Part shown: one piece after another, positions 1-9,337 of the stretch
Numbering within the stretch: the first letter of the stretch is position 1
Layout: the number at the start of each line of letters is the position of its first letter
Assembly (NCBI RefSeq): GCF_024171945.1
Contig: NZ_JAMTCR010000003.1
Span: forward strand, 310,001 to 374,000
Reading direction: 5' to 3'
DNA length: 64,000 nucleotides
From: Actinokineospora globicatena
Lineage (GTDB): Bacteria; Actinomycetota; Actinomycetes; Mycobacteriales; Pseudonocardiaceae
Program-made: the position numbers and the translations under genes
Notes under the pieces: model-generated
What the model was told of the DNA's origin: nothing
Database searches by the model: none
Seen by the model: the letters and a program-made list of their open reading frames with translations, nothing else

Positions 1-1
1 C

Positions 2-80
2 GCCGGACACCTCACCGCCGACATCCACGGGAACGCCGAGGATCCGGCTGACGGGGCGGAAGCCCCGCGCGCCCGCTGAC
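2..80 (+). CDS. 3' end of an unidentified gene
   Basis: An open frame enters from the left edge and stops with TGA at 78-80. Only about 25 residues are visible, polar and acidic (ending EAPRAR). There are no recognisable motifs, so no function can be given. It is called coding only because the frame is uninterrupted and has strong third-position GC; it could be chance. Confidence 0.35.
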
Positions 81-442
81 CCGACAGCAGTTCGGCAGAG
101 GTGAACCGACATCGGCCGCACGCGACTACGGCGTGCCGCGACCACCCGGCACACCCCCGGGCCGCGGCCCCGGTGCACACCGCACTCCCCGGGGCGGGTG
201 GCCAAGGCCGTCGTCAAGACTGGCGACGACCCGCGCACTGACGCGCGCGGAGAGGTATCCGGCAACGTATGCGAGCCAGTGCCCGGGCAAGAACGAGTCC
301 GCGGGCACTGGCCCGACCCCGCGTCCGGCCCGCTGACAACGCGGGGGATGCTGCCGACCGAACGACCGGCAACTCCTGAGTGTTGATGACGGCGACAACT
401 ACCGCTCGGTCCACCCGGTGGCCCATCAGGCAAACCCTGCGG
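81..442. other. Noncoding stretch
   Basis: No reading frame here has convincing protein character or a ribosome site. It lies between the partial gene at the left edge and the hairpin that follows the decayed secreted-protein gene. I see nothing else in it. Confidence 0.4.
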
Positions 443-444
443 CT

Positions 445-486
445 ACCGGTGTGCGGCCCGCCGCAGGCAGCGGGCCGCACACCGGT
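445..486 (-). terminator. Strong inverted repeat, likely terminator
   Basis: A perfect 17-bp stem (445-461 pairs with 470-486) closes an 8-base loop. It starts just after the restored stop codon (501-503) of the leftward secreted-protein gene, so it fits a terminator for that transcript. There is no clear U-tract, which is common in actinomycetes. A protein-binding palindrome is an alternative. Confidence 0.6.
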
Positions 487-500
487 CATCCTGATCGGGA

Positions 501-1244
501 TCAGCCGGTGCAGGCGGGTAGGTGCGCGGCCTGGATCCAGCCCCAGCGGCTGCCTGGGGTGCGTAGCCCAGGACCCACTGCTCGGGCTTGAACGGTGTGC
601 CCTCGGTGGTGCGGCACTTGTCCCGGGTGATGCGGAAGTCCCAGCCGCGGTCGAGGTTGCCGATGGCGAACTGCTTGGGGCCGCTGCGCAGCGTGCCGGG
701 GGTCCCGACGTGCAGGGTCTTCTTGGTGGGGCCGTGGTGCGGGGGGTTCATGTCGACGGCCTTGGGCGCGTTGTCGCCGCCGACGGCTCGACGGTCGCCC
801 AAGGGGTGGGCGTAGGTGTCGCGGTCGGGGACGGTTCGCTTGTCGTCCTTGGCCGTCGCCCCGCGGGGGAACTCACGGGCGACGGGGTCGACCAGGCAGG
901 ACTTGTCGACCCAACCCCACCAGGGGTAGGTCCCGCCGCGGCCGTGCGAGTCCGGTGCACGGGTGTAGTCGAGCACGAGGGCGTGGGCGCCTGCGGTGTA
1001 GCGCACACCCACTGCCTTGGACGCCGTCGACGGTCCCGCGGACCACTGCCGATCGGGCAGGCCCGCTTTCGGGTAGTTCCAGTTAATAGCGCAGTCGTGG
1101 GCGAGCACCGTGGCGTTGGTGTAGCGCGGCTTGGGCTGGGGCGTGGTGCTGTCAGTCAGCGGCGGTGGCGGTCGCTGCCGACAGCGACAGCAGTGCCGTC
1201 CCAGTTGACCCACCACGCCGACGTCCGGGAAGGAAATCGGTCAC
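501..1244 (-). pseudogene. Secreted protein gene broken by two frameshifts
   Basis: Read leftward from a GTG at 1244, the frame gives a signal-peptide-like start (arginines, then ALLSLSAATATAA) and immediately meets a stop. The neighbouring frame then continues for about 200 residues of coherent mature protein with several Cys and Trp residues. Near 545-555 the sense switches frame again, giving an ending (GWIQAAHLPACTG) that resembles the C-terminal strand of SH3-like domains and stops just before the hairpin. I read this as one exported protein of about 240 residues with two frameshifts. Sequencing error cannot be excluded. Function unknown. Confidence 0.5.
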
Positions 1245-1339
1245 AACCGGCTGACGGCGGACATCAGCGGATGCCGCCGGACCGCACCGGATGCCTGTGA
1301 CCAGCGCTTTTCCCTGTTCGTGCACGTGGAGGAGATGCC

Positions 1340-1693
1340 GTGTCCACCGCGCTCGACCAACTCCAGAGAGCCTTGAGCAGACTGAGGCTCAAGGCCGGAC
1401 AACCGACCTACGAGCGGCTCGCGACGCTGACCAGGTTCAGCCAGACCGCGGTCAACGACGCCTTCATCAAGCCCTGTCGCCCGAGCCGGCAGGTGACACG
1501 CGCGATCGTGCGCGCGCTCGACGGCGACGAGGACGTGGTTCTGCGCCTCGACAATGATGATCGTCCGGTGCACCGCAGGAGGATCAGCCACTGCGCCACC
1601 GACTCAGGCCACCAGCCGGGACTGGATCATGAGGTTCCAGGATACTCGTACCCACCCGTGGCGGCGCAAGACAGTTTGTGGTCAATGGTCTAG
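1340..1693 (+). pseudogene. Truncated XRE-family HTH regulator
   Basis: A GTG at 1340 follows a good ribosome site (ggagga). The first 60-70 residues match the N-terminal HTH of large actinobacterial regulators: RLRLKAGQPTYERLA, then a turn and FSQTAVNDAF, then VTRAIVRALDGDED. After about residue 75 the sequence loses protein character and ends near 1693. Full-length relatives continue into long sensor or repeat domains, so this is probably a 5' fragment of a broken regulator. It has no partner genes. Confidence 0.5.
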
Positions 1694-2060
1694 TCGGTTG
1701 GCGAGGAACGTCGTGCAGGAGGTTGGCGGCGCAGGTGGCAAGAGCGTGCCGCGGGTGTGCGGGAGCCCGACGCCGTGCTCCTGATCCCCGTCCTCGGTGT
1801 GGAGTCGGGATTCTCACCGCTGCCGTGTCGAGATGCCCGGCTCATTGTCGACCGCGTGTCGGGCCGGGGTGCGAGCAGCGGAGACAACTGCCCTGTTCTG
1901 AGCGCGATCGTCTTGGCCGCGCGATGGTGACAAGGGTAACCCCAGAGGCGCTGATTGGTCATCGTCGCCGCCAGGCTGCACGAGGTGGCGGGACTGTGGA
2001 ACGGTTTCCGGTGGTGACCCCCTCGGGACCCTGTCGGCGTTCAGCGGGTGCATCGCTCCA
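1694..2060. other. Noncoding or decayed stretch
   Basis: Between the broken HTH gene and the MFS transporter there is no supported gene. A short rightward frame around 1760-1928 reads protein-like (VLLIPVLGVESGFSPLP) but has no start or domain. It may be a gene fossil. Confidence 0.3.
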
Positions 2061-3371
2061 CTAGGGCGCTTGGGCCATGGCCCGACGCGCTGTCCCGGCG
2101 GCGACAATCAGTACGGCCGCGAACAACACGTAGGAGGCCAGCAACCCGCTGGAGCTCTCGGACGAGCTGAGTGTGCCGCCGATGGCGCGTCCCAGCAGTT
2201 GTCCGGTGCACTCGGCCGTGATGACCGCGGCAGCGAGGTCCGTCGCGGTGAACGCACCCGAACTCGAAGTCGTCGACCTGATGTACAGGCCGGGATAGGA
2301 GAGTCCCACCCCGATCCCGCCCGCTGCCCAGGCGACGACTGCCACCGCGAAGGGCATGCTGACGACCAGCCCCGCGGTCAGCACGGCGGTTCCGAGGGCG
2401 GCCAGACCAAGGCCGATGGAGGGAAGGCTCCGTGTGTTCCGCGACGAGGTGAACCGCGTTGCGAGCAGGCTCGTCAACCCCCAGCACAGTGGCGCCGCGC
2501 TCAGGACGATCGCTGCCTGCCCGAGGCTCATCTGCATTCCGGAGGTCAGCAACACGGTGATCAGGCTGTCCGCGCCGAAGTAGCCGACCGCGAACAACAC
2601 CATCGTGCCGAGAGCGGCAGGGGTTCCCGGGCTGAACCGCGCGGTCCCCTCCGGCATGAGGCTGACCATCCCCGCCAGCGCCGCCGCGGCGCCGATGATG
2701 GCCAACGGCCACCACTGCATGCTCAGCACCACACCCGCGGCGCCCAACGGGATCAACAGCGTTCGAACCAGCGGGCGGTGGGCGGACTCCTCCGGGGGGT
2801 CACCGCGAACGGTGCGCACCACGAGCAACCGTCCGAAGAGGACGAATGGTAGCGGGACGAGGAGGGTCCAGCGCCACCCCACGAGGTGTTGCAGACCCAG
2901 GGTCGCGGCTGGCCCGACCAAGGCGGGCAGGATCCACATCGCCGATGAGGCCGCCACCACCTGGATGCGCAGTTGCTCGTCCAGGTAGCGGATCGCGGAA
3001 CTGATGCCGAAGACCGCCAGGAGCCCACTCGCGAGCCCGTTGGCGAACTGGCCCGCGGCGAACACCCACGCTGCCTGGGAAGTCGCGGCCAGGACGAGCC
3101 CACCGATGTAGATGACGATCCCAACCCCGAGCGCGCCCCGGGTGCCCAGCACGCGCAGAACCCGGCTCGCCAGAGGCAGTGCCACGAACAACCCCAACGT
3201 CGACCCGGCGATCAGCAGTGCCAGGTCGTTCCGCGCACCCAAATCAGGGGCGACGACGGGCAACAGCGTGGCGGCGACGAAACTGGTCACCGCGGCGGCG
3301 AATTCAAGCGAGACGATCCCGATCGCGAGAATCAAGGACCCAGTCTTCTGATTCACACGACCATCAGACAT
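2061..3371 (-). CDS. MFS transporter
   Basis: A 436-residue integral membrane protein with about 12 hydrophobic segments, typical of the major facilitator superfamily. The first half carries the expected loop after helix 2 (PLASRVLRVLGTRGALG) and the pseudo-repeat begins again near residue 230. It probably exports a small molecule by proton antiport in the cytoplasmic membrane; the substrate cannot be told. The start ATG at 3371 gives a short polar N-terminus before the first helix. It is monocistronic and no regulator is adjacent, so neighbours give no clue to the substrate. Confidence 0.85.
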   Translation of the reverse strand: MSDGRVNQKTGSLILAIGIVSLEFAAAVTSFVAATLLPVVAPDLGARNDLALLIAGSTLGLFVALPLASRVLRVLGTRGALGVGIVIYIGGLVLAATSQAAWVFAAGQFANGLASGLLAVFGISSAIRYLDEQLRIQVVAASSAMWILPALVGPAATLGLQHLVGWRWTLLVPLPFVLFGRLLVVRTVRGDPPEESAHRPLVRTLLIPLGAAGVVLSMQWWPLAIIGAAAALAGMVSLMPEGTARFSPGTPAALGTMVLFAVGYFGADSLITVLLTSGMQMSLGQAAIVLSAAPLCWGLTSLLATRFTSSRNTRSLPSIGLGLAALGTAVLTAGLVVSMPFAVAVVAWAAGGIGVGLSYPGLYIRSTTSSSGAFTATDLAAAVITAECTGQLLGRAIGGTLSSSESSSGLLASYVLFAAVLIVAAGTARRAMAQAP

Positions 3372-3649
3372 CCCAGCACGTTAGCATCCGAGTCCGATGT
3401 CTACCACGCGGCCATCACTCGCGGTTTCCCCGAGGCCTCCCCACGGCAATTTCCAGCCAGCAGGTTCGAGCTGTCGCAACAGGTGATCTTGGTGTTCGGG
3501 GGGAACGTCCTCTGTCACGTCCAGGGGTCACGCGGGTGCTGTGCGCGACGGTGAAGTCACGGGCCCTACGACCGTGCGCGGGCTCACGGCCTCCGGCCTG
3601 TGACGGAGATCTTCCGGCCAGTGGTCGCGCGAGGCAGCCGACCGTCACG

Positions 3650-4680
3650 GGGGCGAAGACGCCGTAGTAGTCAGGTGCCGGGGTCTCCCGCTGGGTGCGC
3701 GGGTCGTCGTGGCGGATCGCGGTGATCGTGCGGTCACCGGTGAAGTGGGTGAGCCCCGAGGCGTGCTTGGAGTACTTCGAGGGCAGCGAATCGCGGCGAG
3801 CGGGTGGGGTGGAGTCGCGGCGGGAGTGCAGGGCGGCCGAGTTGCTCCGGGCAGCCGAACCGCGGTGACGGAGGGGGCTGGGAACTGGTAGTCGGCACCG
3901 CCTGCCCGGGTGACGTACTTCGTCGACGGGACCTTGGTCGGCGGGGTGACCGGGGTCTGCGAGCGCGGTTCGTGCACGCTCACCTTCGCCCCCGAGGTGA
4001 CCAGCAGTCTGGGCGCACCGTCCAGGCGCACGCTGGTGGGGACGCCTGTGCCGGACCAGAGCAGGGCGCCAGAGCGCAGGTCGACCACGTGGAACGGGCC
4101 AGGCCCCGAGACGACCGCGGTCTCCTGGTCGAGCTAGGTCACCTGGGACCTGGTGGCGCCGGGCACCGTGGCCCGCCACCTCTTGGCCCCGGTGCGCAGG
4201 TGGTAGGCGGTCGCCGAGTCCCCGGGACCGTCCTCGTCCTCGCCGATCACCAGTAGGGCACAACGATCAGATCACCATCCACCACGAACCGGCTCGGCCG
4301 GGACGCGCCAGCGCTCCTTCGGTTCACCCACCGGCACCGGGGGCAGTGCCCGCCAACCCGCCTGCCGGTTCCACAGTTCCGTGCGGGCGAGTTTCGACGA
4401 AACCTCGCCGGACGACGACTCGGTGTCCCGGTTCTGGTGTGGGGCACGAAGCCCATCGAGATGGGCGCCAGTTGCTTGTCGTCCACGGGCAGTGCGAGAC
4501 CCGCTGCGCCTGCCCGGCCGAGCTGTGCGGAGAGTTGGGCGATTGCCGTGATGGCGAAGCTCGCCGTGGTGAGTGAGGTGAGCTGGTCAGGGAACAGGTG
4601 GGCGAGCGTCGGGTGTTCCGGGGCGAGGTCGCGCACGCCTTGGTTGGTGAATGTCCAGTCGCATGGGACGGGATCGGCGG
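3650..4680 (-). pseudogene. Decayed PQQ-like beta-propeller gene
   Basis: Reading leftward from the end of the MerR gene, protein-like sequence appears in alternating frames. About 80 residues come first (around 4440-4680). Then come propeller-type blades such as AYHLRTGAKRWRATVPG and FHVVDLRSGALLWSGTG, separated by an in-frame TAG at 4135-4137. A charged tail ends near 3650. The blade pattern (D..SG..LW) is that of PQQ-binding-like (BamB/YncE-type) propellers. At least two frameshifts and one nonsense codon make this a pseudogene. The original role is unknown. Confidence 0.55.
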
Positions 4681-4689
4681 TGCGCGTCG

Positions 4690-5562
4690 CTACTCCTCGG
4701 CTGCGTCGGGTTTGCACAACATCGTCACCGCGTTCGACAGCGACTTCGGCTGGTCCCACCCGCCGACCGCGGTCCGCCAGCCGGGTCCCGCGACGATCAG
4801 CCGCGTACCCAGAGCGGCGATCGCCGAGGCGGCGTTGTGGTGTTCGGGATCCCGGCGGTGCGACCACAGCACGACGGCTTCCGGTGTGGTCGAGGTGACC
4901 GCTCGCACCAGTGCCGGTGTGGGCATGGCCGCTCCCAGGACTCGAGCGGACACGTCGTTCTCCGCCAATGCGGCCGCCAGGGCCTCGACGGGCAGGGCGT
5001 GCTGTTCCCCCGGGGCGCAGGCGAGCATGACGGTGGCTGGTCGCAGTGGTCGGTGGACCCGGTGCAGTGCCACCGTCATGGACCAGGACAAGGCGTGTTC
5101 GTCGTCCACGCAGTCCGGATCGCTGCGTTGGTCCCGTTCCACCGAGGTCAGCGAGGGCCTGCAGACCCGGTCCCACGTCCGCACGACCCCCCATCGGTGG
5201 ATCGTCTGGGTCAGCAGGTCCGCACATGTCGCGGTGTCCAACCGTTTGGCGGCCACGACCACCGCGGTGTGAACATCTCTGAGCGCTACCGCTCCGTGGA
5301 GCAGGTTCGCGGCGGCCGAGGGGCGCATGCCTCTGTCGATGAGTTCGCGCATCCGGGTCAACCGGACCAGGTCCTCGGGGTTGTAGCGTCGTTGCCCACC
5401 CTGCCGCGCCGAGTACGGTTCCATGCCGTAGCGGCGGTGCCAGGAGCGGAGCGTGGACTCGGAGACTCCGAGACGACTGGCGACCTGCCCCGCTGTCCAC
5501 GTTGGTTGCCGGTCCTTTCCCTGGGCGAAAAGGGAGTCTGGCTCCTCGTGTTCGATGTTCAT
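4690..5562 (-). CDS. MerR-family regulator with B12-binding-like domain
   Basis: 290 residues. Residues 20-90 form a MerR winged HTH (TAGQVASRLGVSESTLRSWHRRYG, then the RRY wing). The rest follows the CarH/LitR layout: a helical bundle, then a cobalamin-binding-like Rossmann domain starting near residue 175 (CAPGEQHALPVEALAAAL, then a LGA..P strand). In that family adenosylcobalamin lets light relieve repression of carotenoid or related genes; that role is inferred here. No carotenoid gene is in the window. The ligand-site His in GEQH is present, but the fuller consensus needs an alignment. The gene reads leftward. The small peptide gene and a hairpin lie upstream. Confidence 0.8.
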   Translation of the reverse strand: MNIEHEEPDSLFAQGKDRQPTWTAGQVASRLGVSESTLRSWHRRYGMEPYSARQGGQRRYNPEDLVRLTRMRELIDRGMRPSAAANLLHGAVALRDVHTAVVVAAKRLDTATCADLLTQTIHRWGVVRTWDRVCRPSLTSVERDQRSDPDCVDDEHALSWSMTVALHRVHRPLRPATVMLACAPGEQHALPVEALAAALAENDVSARVLGAAMPTPALVRAVTSTTPEAVVLWSHRRDPEHHNAASAIAALGTRLIVAGPGWRTAVGGWDQPKSLSNAVTMLCKPDAAEE

Positions 5563-5711
5563 CGAGGTGGGCGTCCCAGGGTGTGCGGGGTACCTGGTGC
5601 GGAAAAGCTACGGATCATCTCTCCAGCTTCGACTCGACATGTGCGCGGCGGCAACGGGCACCCGAGCGGAATCGGAGTGCGGTTGACGCCTGCCCGGTGG
5701 GCTTGAGCGGC

Positions 5712-5753
5712 GTGGAGGCTCTGCGACGTTCGGCCACATCGCAGAGCCTCCAC
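5712..5753 (-). terminator. Perfect 15-bp hairpin after the small peptide gene
   Basis: gtggaggctctgcga at 5712-5726 pairs perfectly with 5739-5753 across a 12-base loop. It starts 11 bases past the stop codon of the leftward 23-residue gene and before the MerR gene. A terminator for the peptide transcript is the simplest reading; an operator is possible. Confidence 0.6.
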
Positions 5754-5764
5754 CGAGCCCTGGG

Positions 5765-5836
5765 TTAGGAACCGACAACCGCCCCCAGGACCTGCTGGAG
5801 AAGAGTGATCACGATGCCAAGCAGTCCAGCATCCAT
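5765..5836 (-). CDS. 23-residue hydrophobic peptide
   Basis: A leftward ATG at 5836 follows gatcggggagcgca, a strong ribosome site about five bases away. It encodes MDAGLLGIVITLLQQVLGAVV plus two residues, then TAA, and is followed by a perfect hairpin. The peptide is one amphipathic or membrane-spanning helix with a single acidic residue, like small modulin- or toxin-type peptides. The arrangement of ribosome site, tiny ORF and terminator argues that it is a real independent gene. Function unknown; a membrane-active peptide or a type I toxin-like protein are possibilities. It is far below usual gene-calling length. Confidence 0.55.
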   Translation of the reverse strand: MDAGLLGIVITLLQQVLGAVVGS

Positions 5837-6340
5837 TGCGCTCCCCGATCATTCCCGCTGTGAACTCCTGACACGGATTGTTCTAGTCCCCGGCTGCCGG
5901 GCCCGCTCGGCAATACACGCGTTCTGATGACACTCCGGCGTGTACTTTCGTCGAAACCGTTGCATTTCTGTTGCGCAGCGTGGCGGAAGCGGAGTGTCGT
6001 GAAGAGGGCGCCGGGAGAGTGGATGTCCAGCGGCGAGGGCTTGTGCACGACCTCAGGCTCGGCGCACCGGACCGGCGTGCCTGCCGCCGCTTTCCCCAGC
6101 CGATGTCCGGTTCAGTGCGGTGGACGCACCAGCGGATAAGCGAAAGCGAGGCGCCAACGGCGAACTTTGGTCCTATCAGGACTCACCAGGACCGGACTCC
6201 ACTTCACACCCGACGCTGTGGCCGGTTCCTGGATATCCGCTCATTGCGGCGGGCTCATCGCCCCTGCCCGGGAACCGCGCGCTGGTCAATGCCCCGATAC
6301 GGTGATGGTGTGGCAACGGAATGAGGTCCAGACTCACCCC
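5837..6340. promoter_or_regulatory. Long intergenic region upstream of the hybrid kinase
   Basis: No convincing gene. It must hold the leftward promoter of the small peptide gene and the rightward promoter of the kinase. A 7-bp inverted repeat (tacacgc at 5914-5920, gcgtgta at 5938-5944) could be an operator. Frames within 5970-6320 lack protein character. Confidence 0.3.
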
Positions 6341-9142
6341 ATGGATGATTGCGGTCGTAGCTCGGTTCACCGCCGTCTCCCGCGGATGGGCACCGTCGCG
6401 ACGGTTGCGCTGATCGCGGTCGGTGCGATCACTCTGGTGGGATATGCGGTGGATTCCAGGACCCTCGCCGCACTGGATCCCGATGGGGTCGCCGTGGACC
6501 CGATATCGGCGATATCCCTGGTTCTCCTGGGGATCGCCCTGTACTTGGTCGCGCCCGCGGGCGGTCCGCCCGCCCGGCGGCGGACAGGACAGGCGATCGC
6601 GGCGGTCGTGGCCGTTGCCTGCGCCGTGGCCTTCGTGGCGGCCGTCGCCGGTCAACTCCCCACCGGCGACGCCTTGCTGTTCTCGGACCGGGTCCAGGCT
6701 TGGGCGGCGGGCACCGGTGCTCCCCCCGCGGTGGCGGCCGCGGCGCTCACGCTGGCCGCCTGCGGTGTGATCGCCCTGGACGTCGACACCGCGCTCTCGA
6801 CCGCCGCCGCCGTGGTGGCGGCGGTGGCAGTGGTCGCAGGCGGCCACGACCCCGTGGCCGGCCACGCGATGTCGCTCCCGGCGGGAGTGGGTGTCGTCGC
6901 GGTCTGGGCAGCCGTCCTGGCGGCTCGGTCCGACCTGTCGGCGGTCCGCAACCCCGCGGGCCCGAACCGGGTGGCAGCGGACAGGTTCGGCTCGGTGGCT
7001 GCCGCGGTGGTGCTCCTGGCGGGCCCGCTGCTGGCGGCGGTCGGCGTGGTCGATGCCGCGACCCCCGCTGCCGTGCTGCTGGTGGCGGTGCTGCTCGCGA
7101 CACTCGCCCACGCGAACGGGAGGTCGCGGCCCACCGCCGAGGCGGCCCCATTCGAGGGCGAGCAGCGGTTCCACCGCCTGGTGCTCGGCGCGCCGGACGC
7201 GATGGTCATCGTCGATGAGCGCGGCCTCATCACGCTGGTCAACCAGCAGACAGAACGGCTGTTCCGCTACCGGGCCGACGAGCTGGTCGGCCAGCCCGTC
7301 GAGGTGCTGATCCCGGAGCAGTTCCGCCGGGACCACGTGCGCAACCGGCACGAGTACCTCACCTCGCCGTCGCACCGCGGAATGGGCGTGGGCCTGGAAC
7401 TGGTCGGCCAGCGCAGTGACGGCAGCCAGTTCCCGGTCGAGATCAGCCTGGCCCCCCTGGCGACAGACCAGGGGGTGCTGGTCTCGGCGGCCATCCGCGA
7501 CACCAGCGAGCGCCGTGAGGCCGAACAGGCGCTGGCGGCCGCGCGCGACGAAGCGCTGGCGGCGGTGCGGGTGAAGTCGCAGTTCGTCGCGATGGTCAGC
7601 CACGAGATCCGCACCCCGATGAACGGCGTCATCGGCTTGACCGACCTGCTGCTGGACACCCCGCTGGACGCCTCGCAGCAGCGCTACGCCCAGTCGATAC
7701 GCGCCTCGGGCCGAGCGCTGCTGACGATCATCAACGACATCCTGGACTTCTCCAAGGCGGAGGCGGGCAAGGTCGAGCTGGTGGAGACCGAGTTCGCCAT
7801 GGACCAGGTGCTCGGCGAGGTCGTGCACGCCGCGGTGGAGGCCGCGCGCGACAAGGACATCGAGGTGGTCGGCCACTACCCGCCGGAGCTGCCCATCAGG
7901 CTGCGCGGCGACGCGGGCAGGCTGCGGCAGGTGCTGCTCAACCTGCTGGGCAACGCGGTCAAGTTCACCGAGCGGGGATCGGTGGTGCTGCGCGCGGAAC
8001 TCCAGGGGGTCGACGACGACGGCAGGGTCCGCATCTGCTTCGCCGTCGAGGACACCGGGATCGGCATCGCCGTGGCGGAGCTGCCGTCGCTGTGCGAGCC
8101 GTTCTCCCAGGTGGAAACCGCCGCGAACCGCCGCTTCGGCGGGACGGGACTCGGCCTGGCCATCACCCGGGAGCTCGTCGGGCTCATGGGGGGCGAACTG
8201 GAGGTGGCCAGCGAACCGGGCCGCGGCAGCCGGTTCAGCTTCACGATGCCGTTCGACAGAGCGCCCGAGACGGACGCGCCCGTGTCCCGGCACTTGGCGG
8301 GACGCCGGTTGCTGCTGCTCGACGACAACCCCACGACCCGCGACCTGATCACCCGGCACGGCTGGGCCTGGGGCATGGTCCTGACCTCGGAGACCGACCT
8401 GACCACCATGCTCGAGCGGCTCCGCGCCGCCGAGCCGCTCGAGCCGTTCGACGTGGTCGTGATCAACCAGCACGTGGCGAACCGCCGCGGGCTCGACCTG
8501 GTCGCCACGATCGCGGCCGACACCGACCTGGCACACATCAGCACCGTGCTGCTGACCTCCGGGTCCTACCAGGACGACCAGCGGGCCATCGAGGCGGGTG
8601 CCAGCGCTGTGCTGCCCAAGCCGATCAACCCCTCCCAGCTCTACAACTGCCTGGTCGGATTGCTCGACCCACCCGCGGGGCCTGCCACCGGGGCCACGCC
8701 CTTCCCCGCCCAGCGCGGCCGCTCCGAGGTGGACGGGGAGATGATCCTGCTCGCCGAGGACAACGAGATCAACCAGATGGTCGCGGTCGGCATCCTGACC
8801 AAGCTCGGCTACCAGGTCGACGTCGCCGACAACGGCCTCGAAGTGCTCCGCCTGGTCGGGACCAAGCCCTACGCGGCGATCCTGATGGACTGCCAGATGC
8901 CGGAGATGGACGGTCTCACCGCCACGGTCGAACTGCGCCGCCGCGGCGAGGCGGCCGAGGTGCCCCCGATCATCGCGATGACCGCGGGCGCCTTGGCCGA
9001 GGACAAGCAAGCCTGCCTGGACGCGGGCATGGACGACTACGTGACCAAGCCCGTCGACCCGGTCGTCCTGCGCAACACCCTGGAGAAGTGGATCCAGCGC
9101 ACGCGAAACCCCTCGGGCAGGCACGGGGTCGGCCAGTCCTAG
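6341..9142 (+). CDS. Membrane hybrid histidine kinase with PAS and two receiver domains
   Basis: 933 residues from the ATG at 6341. Upstream codons in the same frame lack protein character. Residues 15-260 hold about eight hydrophobic helices. A PAS domain spans about 275-395. The HisKA motif FVAMVSHEIRTPMNG has the phospho-acceptor His at 421, followed by a HATPase with N and G boxes (NAVKFTE, GTGLGLAI). Two receiver domains follow. In the first (about 665-795) the position of the phospho-acceptor reads VVVINQHV, so Asp is replaced by Asn. The second has the normal MDCQMPEMDG and a KPVD lysine. It should sense a membrane or PAS signal and relay phosphate to an unlinked Hpt protein; no output partner is adjacent. 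Confidence 0.9.
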   Translation: MDDCGRSSVHRRLPRMGTVATVALIAVGAITLVGYAVDSRTLAALDPDGVAVDPISAISLVLLGIALYLVAPAGGPPARRRTGQAIAAVVAVACAVAFVAAVAGQLPTGDALLFSDRVQAWAAGTGAPPAVAAAALTLAACGVIALDVDTALSTAAAVVAAVAVVAGGHDPVAGHAMSLPAGVGVVAVWAAVLAARSDLSAVRNPAGPNRVAADRFGSVAAAVVLLAGPLLAAVGVVDAATPAAVLLVAVLLATLAHANGRSRPTAEAAPFEGEQRFHRLVLGAPDAMVIVDERGLITLVNQQTERLFRYRADELVGQPVEVLIPEQFRRDHVRNRHEYLTSPSHRGMGVGLELVGQRSDGSQFPVEISLAPLATDQGVLVSAAIRDTSERREAEQALAAARDEALAAVRVKSQFVAMVSHEIRTPMNGVIGLTDLLLDTPLDASQQRYAQSIRASGRALLTIINDILDFSKAEAGKVELVETEFAMDQVLGEVVHAAVEAARDKDIEVVGHYPPELPIRLRGDAGRLRQVLLNLLGNAVKFTERGSVVLRAELQGVDDDGRVRICFAVEDTGIGIAVAELPSLCEPFSQVETAANRRFGGTGLGLAITRELVGLMGGELEVASEPGRGSRFSFTMPFDRAPETDAPVSRHLAGRRLLLLDDNPTTRDLITRHGWAWGMVLTSETDLTTMLERLRAAEPLEPFDVVVINQHVANRRGLDLVATIAADTDLAHISTVLLTSGSYQDDQRAIEAGASAVLPKPINPSQLYNCLVGLLDPPAGPATGATPFPAQRGRSEVDGEMILLAEDNEINQMVAVGILTKLGYQVDVADNGLEVLRLVGTKPYAAILMDCQMPEMDGLTATVELRRRGEAAEVPPIIAMTAGALAEDKQACLDAGMDDYVTKPVDPVVLRNTLEKWIQRTRNPSGRHGVGQS

Positions 9143-9205
9143 ACGTCGCGATGGCGCGGCCGCTGTGTCTGCCGCCAGGACAGGATGTCCCTTGTCCGCT
9201 AACGG

Positions 9206-9222
9206 CCGAGTCATTCACTCGG
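9206..9222 (+). terminator. Hairpin with T-rich tail after the kinase gene
   Basis: ccgagt/actcgg forms a 6-bp stem with a 5-base loop, followed by tcttgttc, about 60 bases after the kinase stop codon. It is consistent with an intrinsic terminator. Confidence 0.45.
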
Positions 9223-9337
9223 TCTTGTTCACCTGGGTGAAGGCCAAGCTGGTCCTGGTCCGCCGGGCCATTCCGGAGGTGAAAACGCCAGGCGCGAAGA
9301 CCCTTTCGCGTGGCGAATCGGTGTTGTACCCGTAGTA

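Noticed and set aside
4247-5500. A leftward 417-residue frame across the MerR gene
   Set aside because: The upstream two thirds are a frame-shifted shadow of the MerR/B12 gene. Only the part below about 4690 has protein sense, and this was assigned to the decayed propeller gene.
6176-9214. A very long leftward open frame opposite the hybrid kinase
   Set aside because: It is the antisense shadow of a clearly conserved kinase gene, with Arg/Gly/His-rich composition and no domain. High GC makes such frames common.
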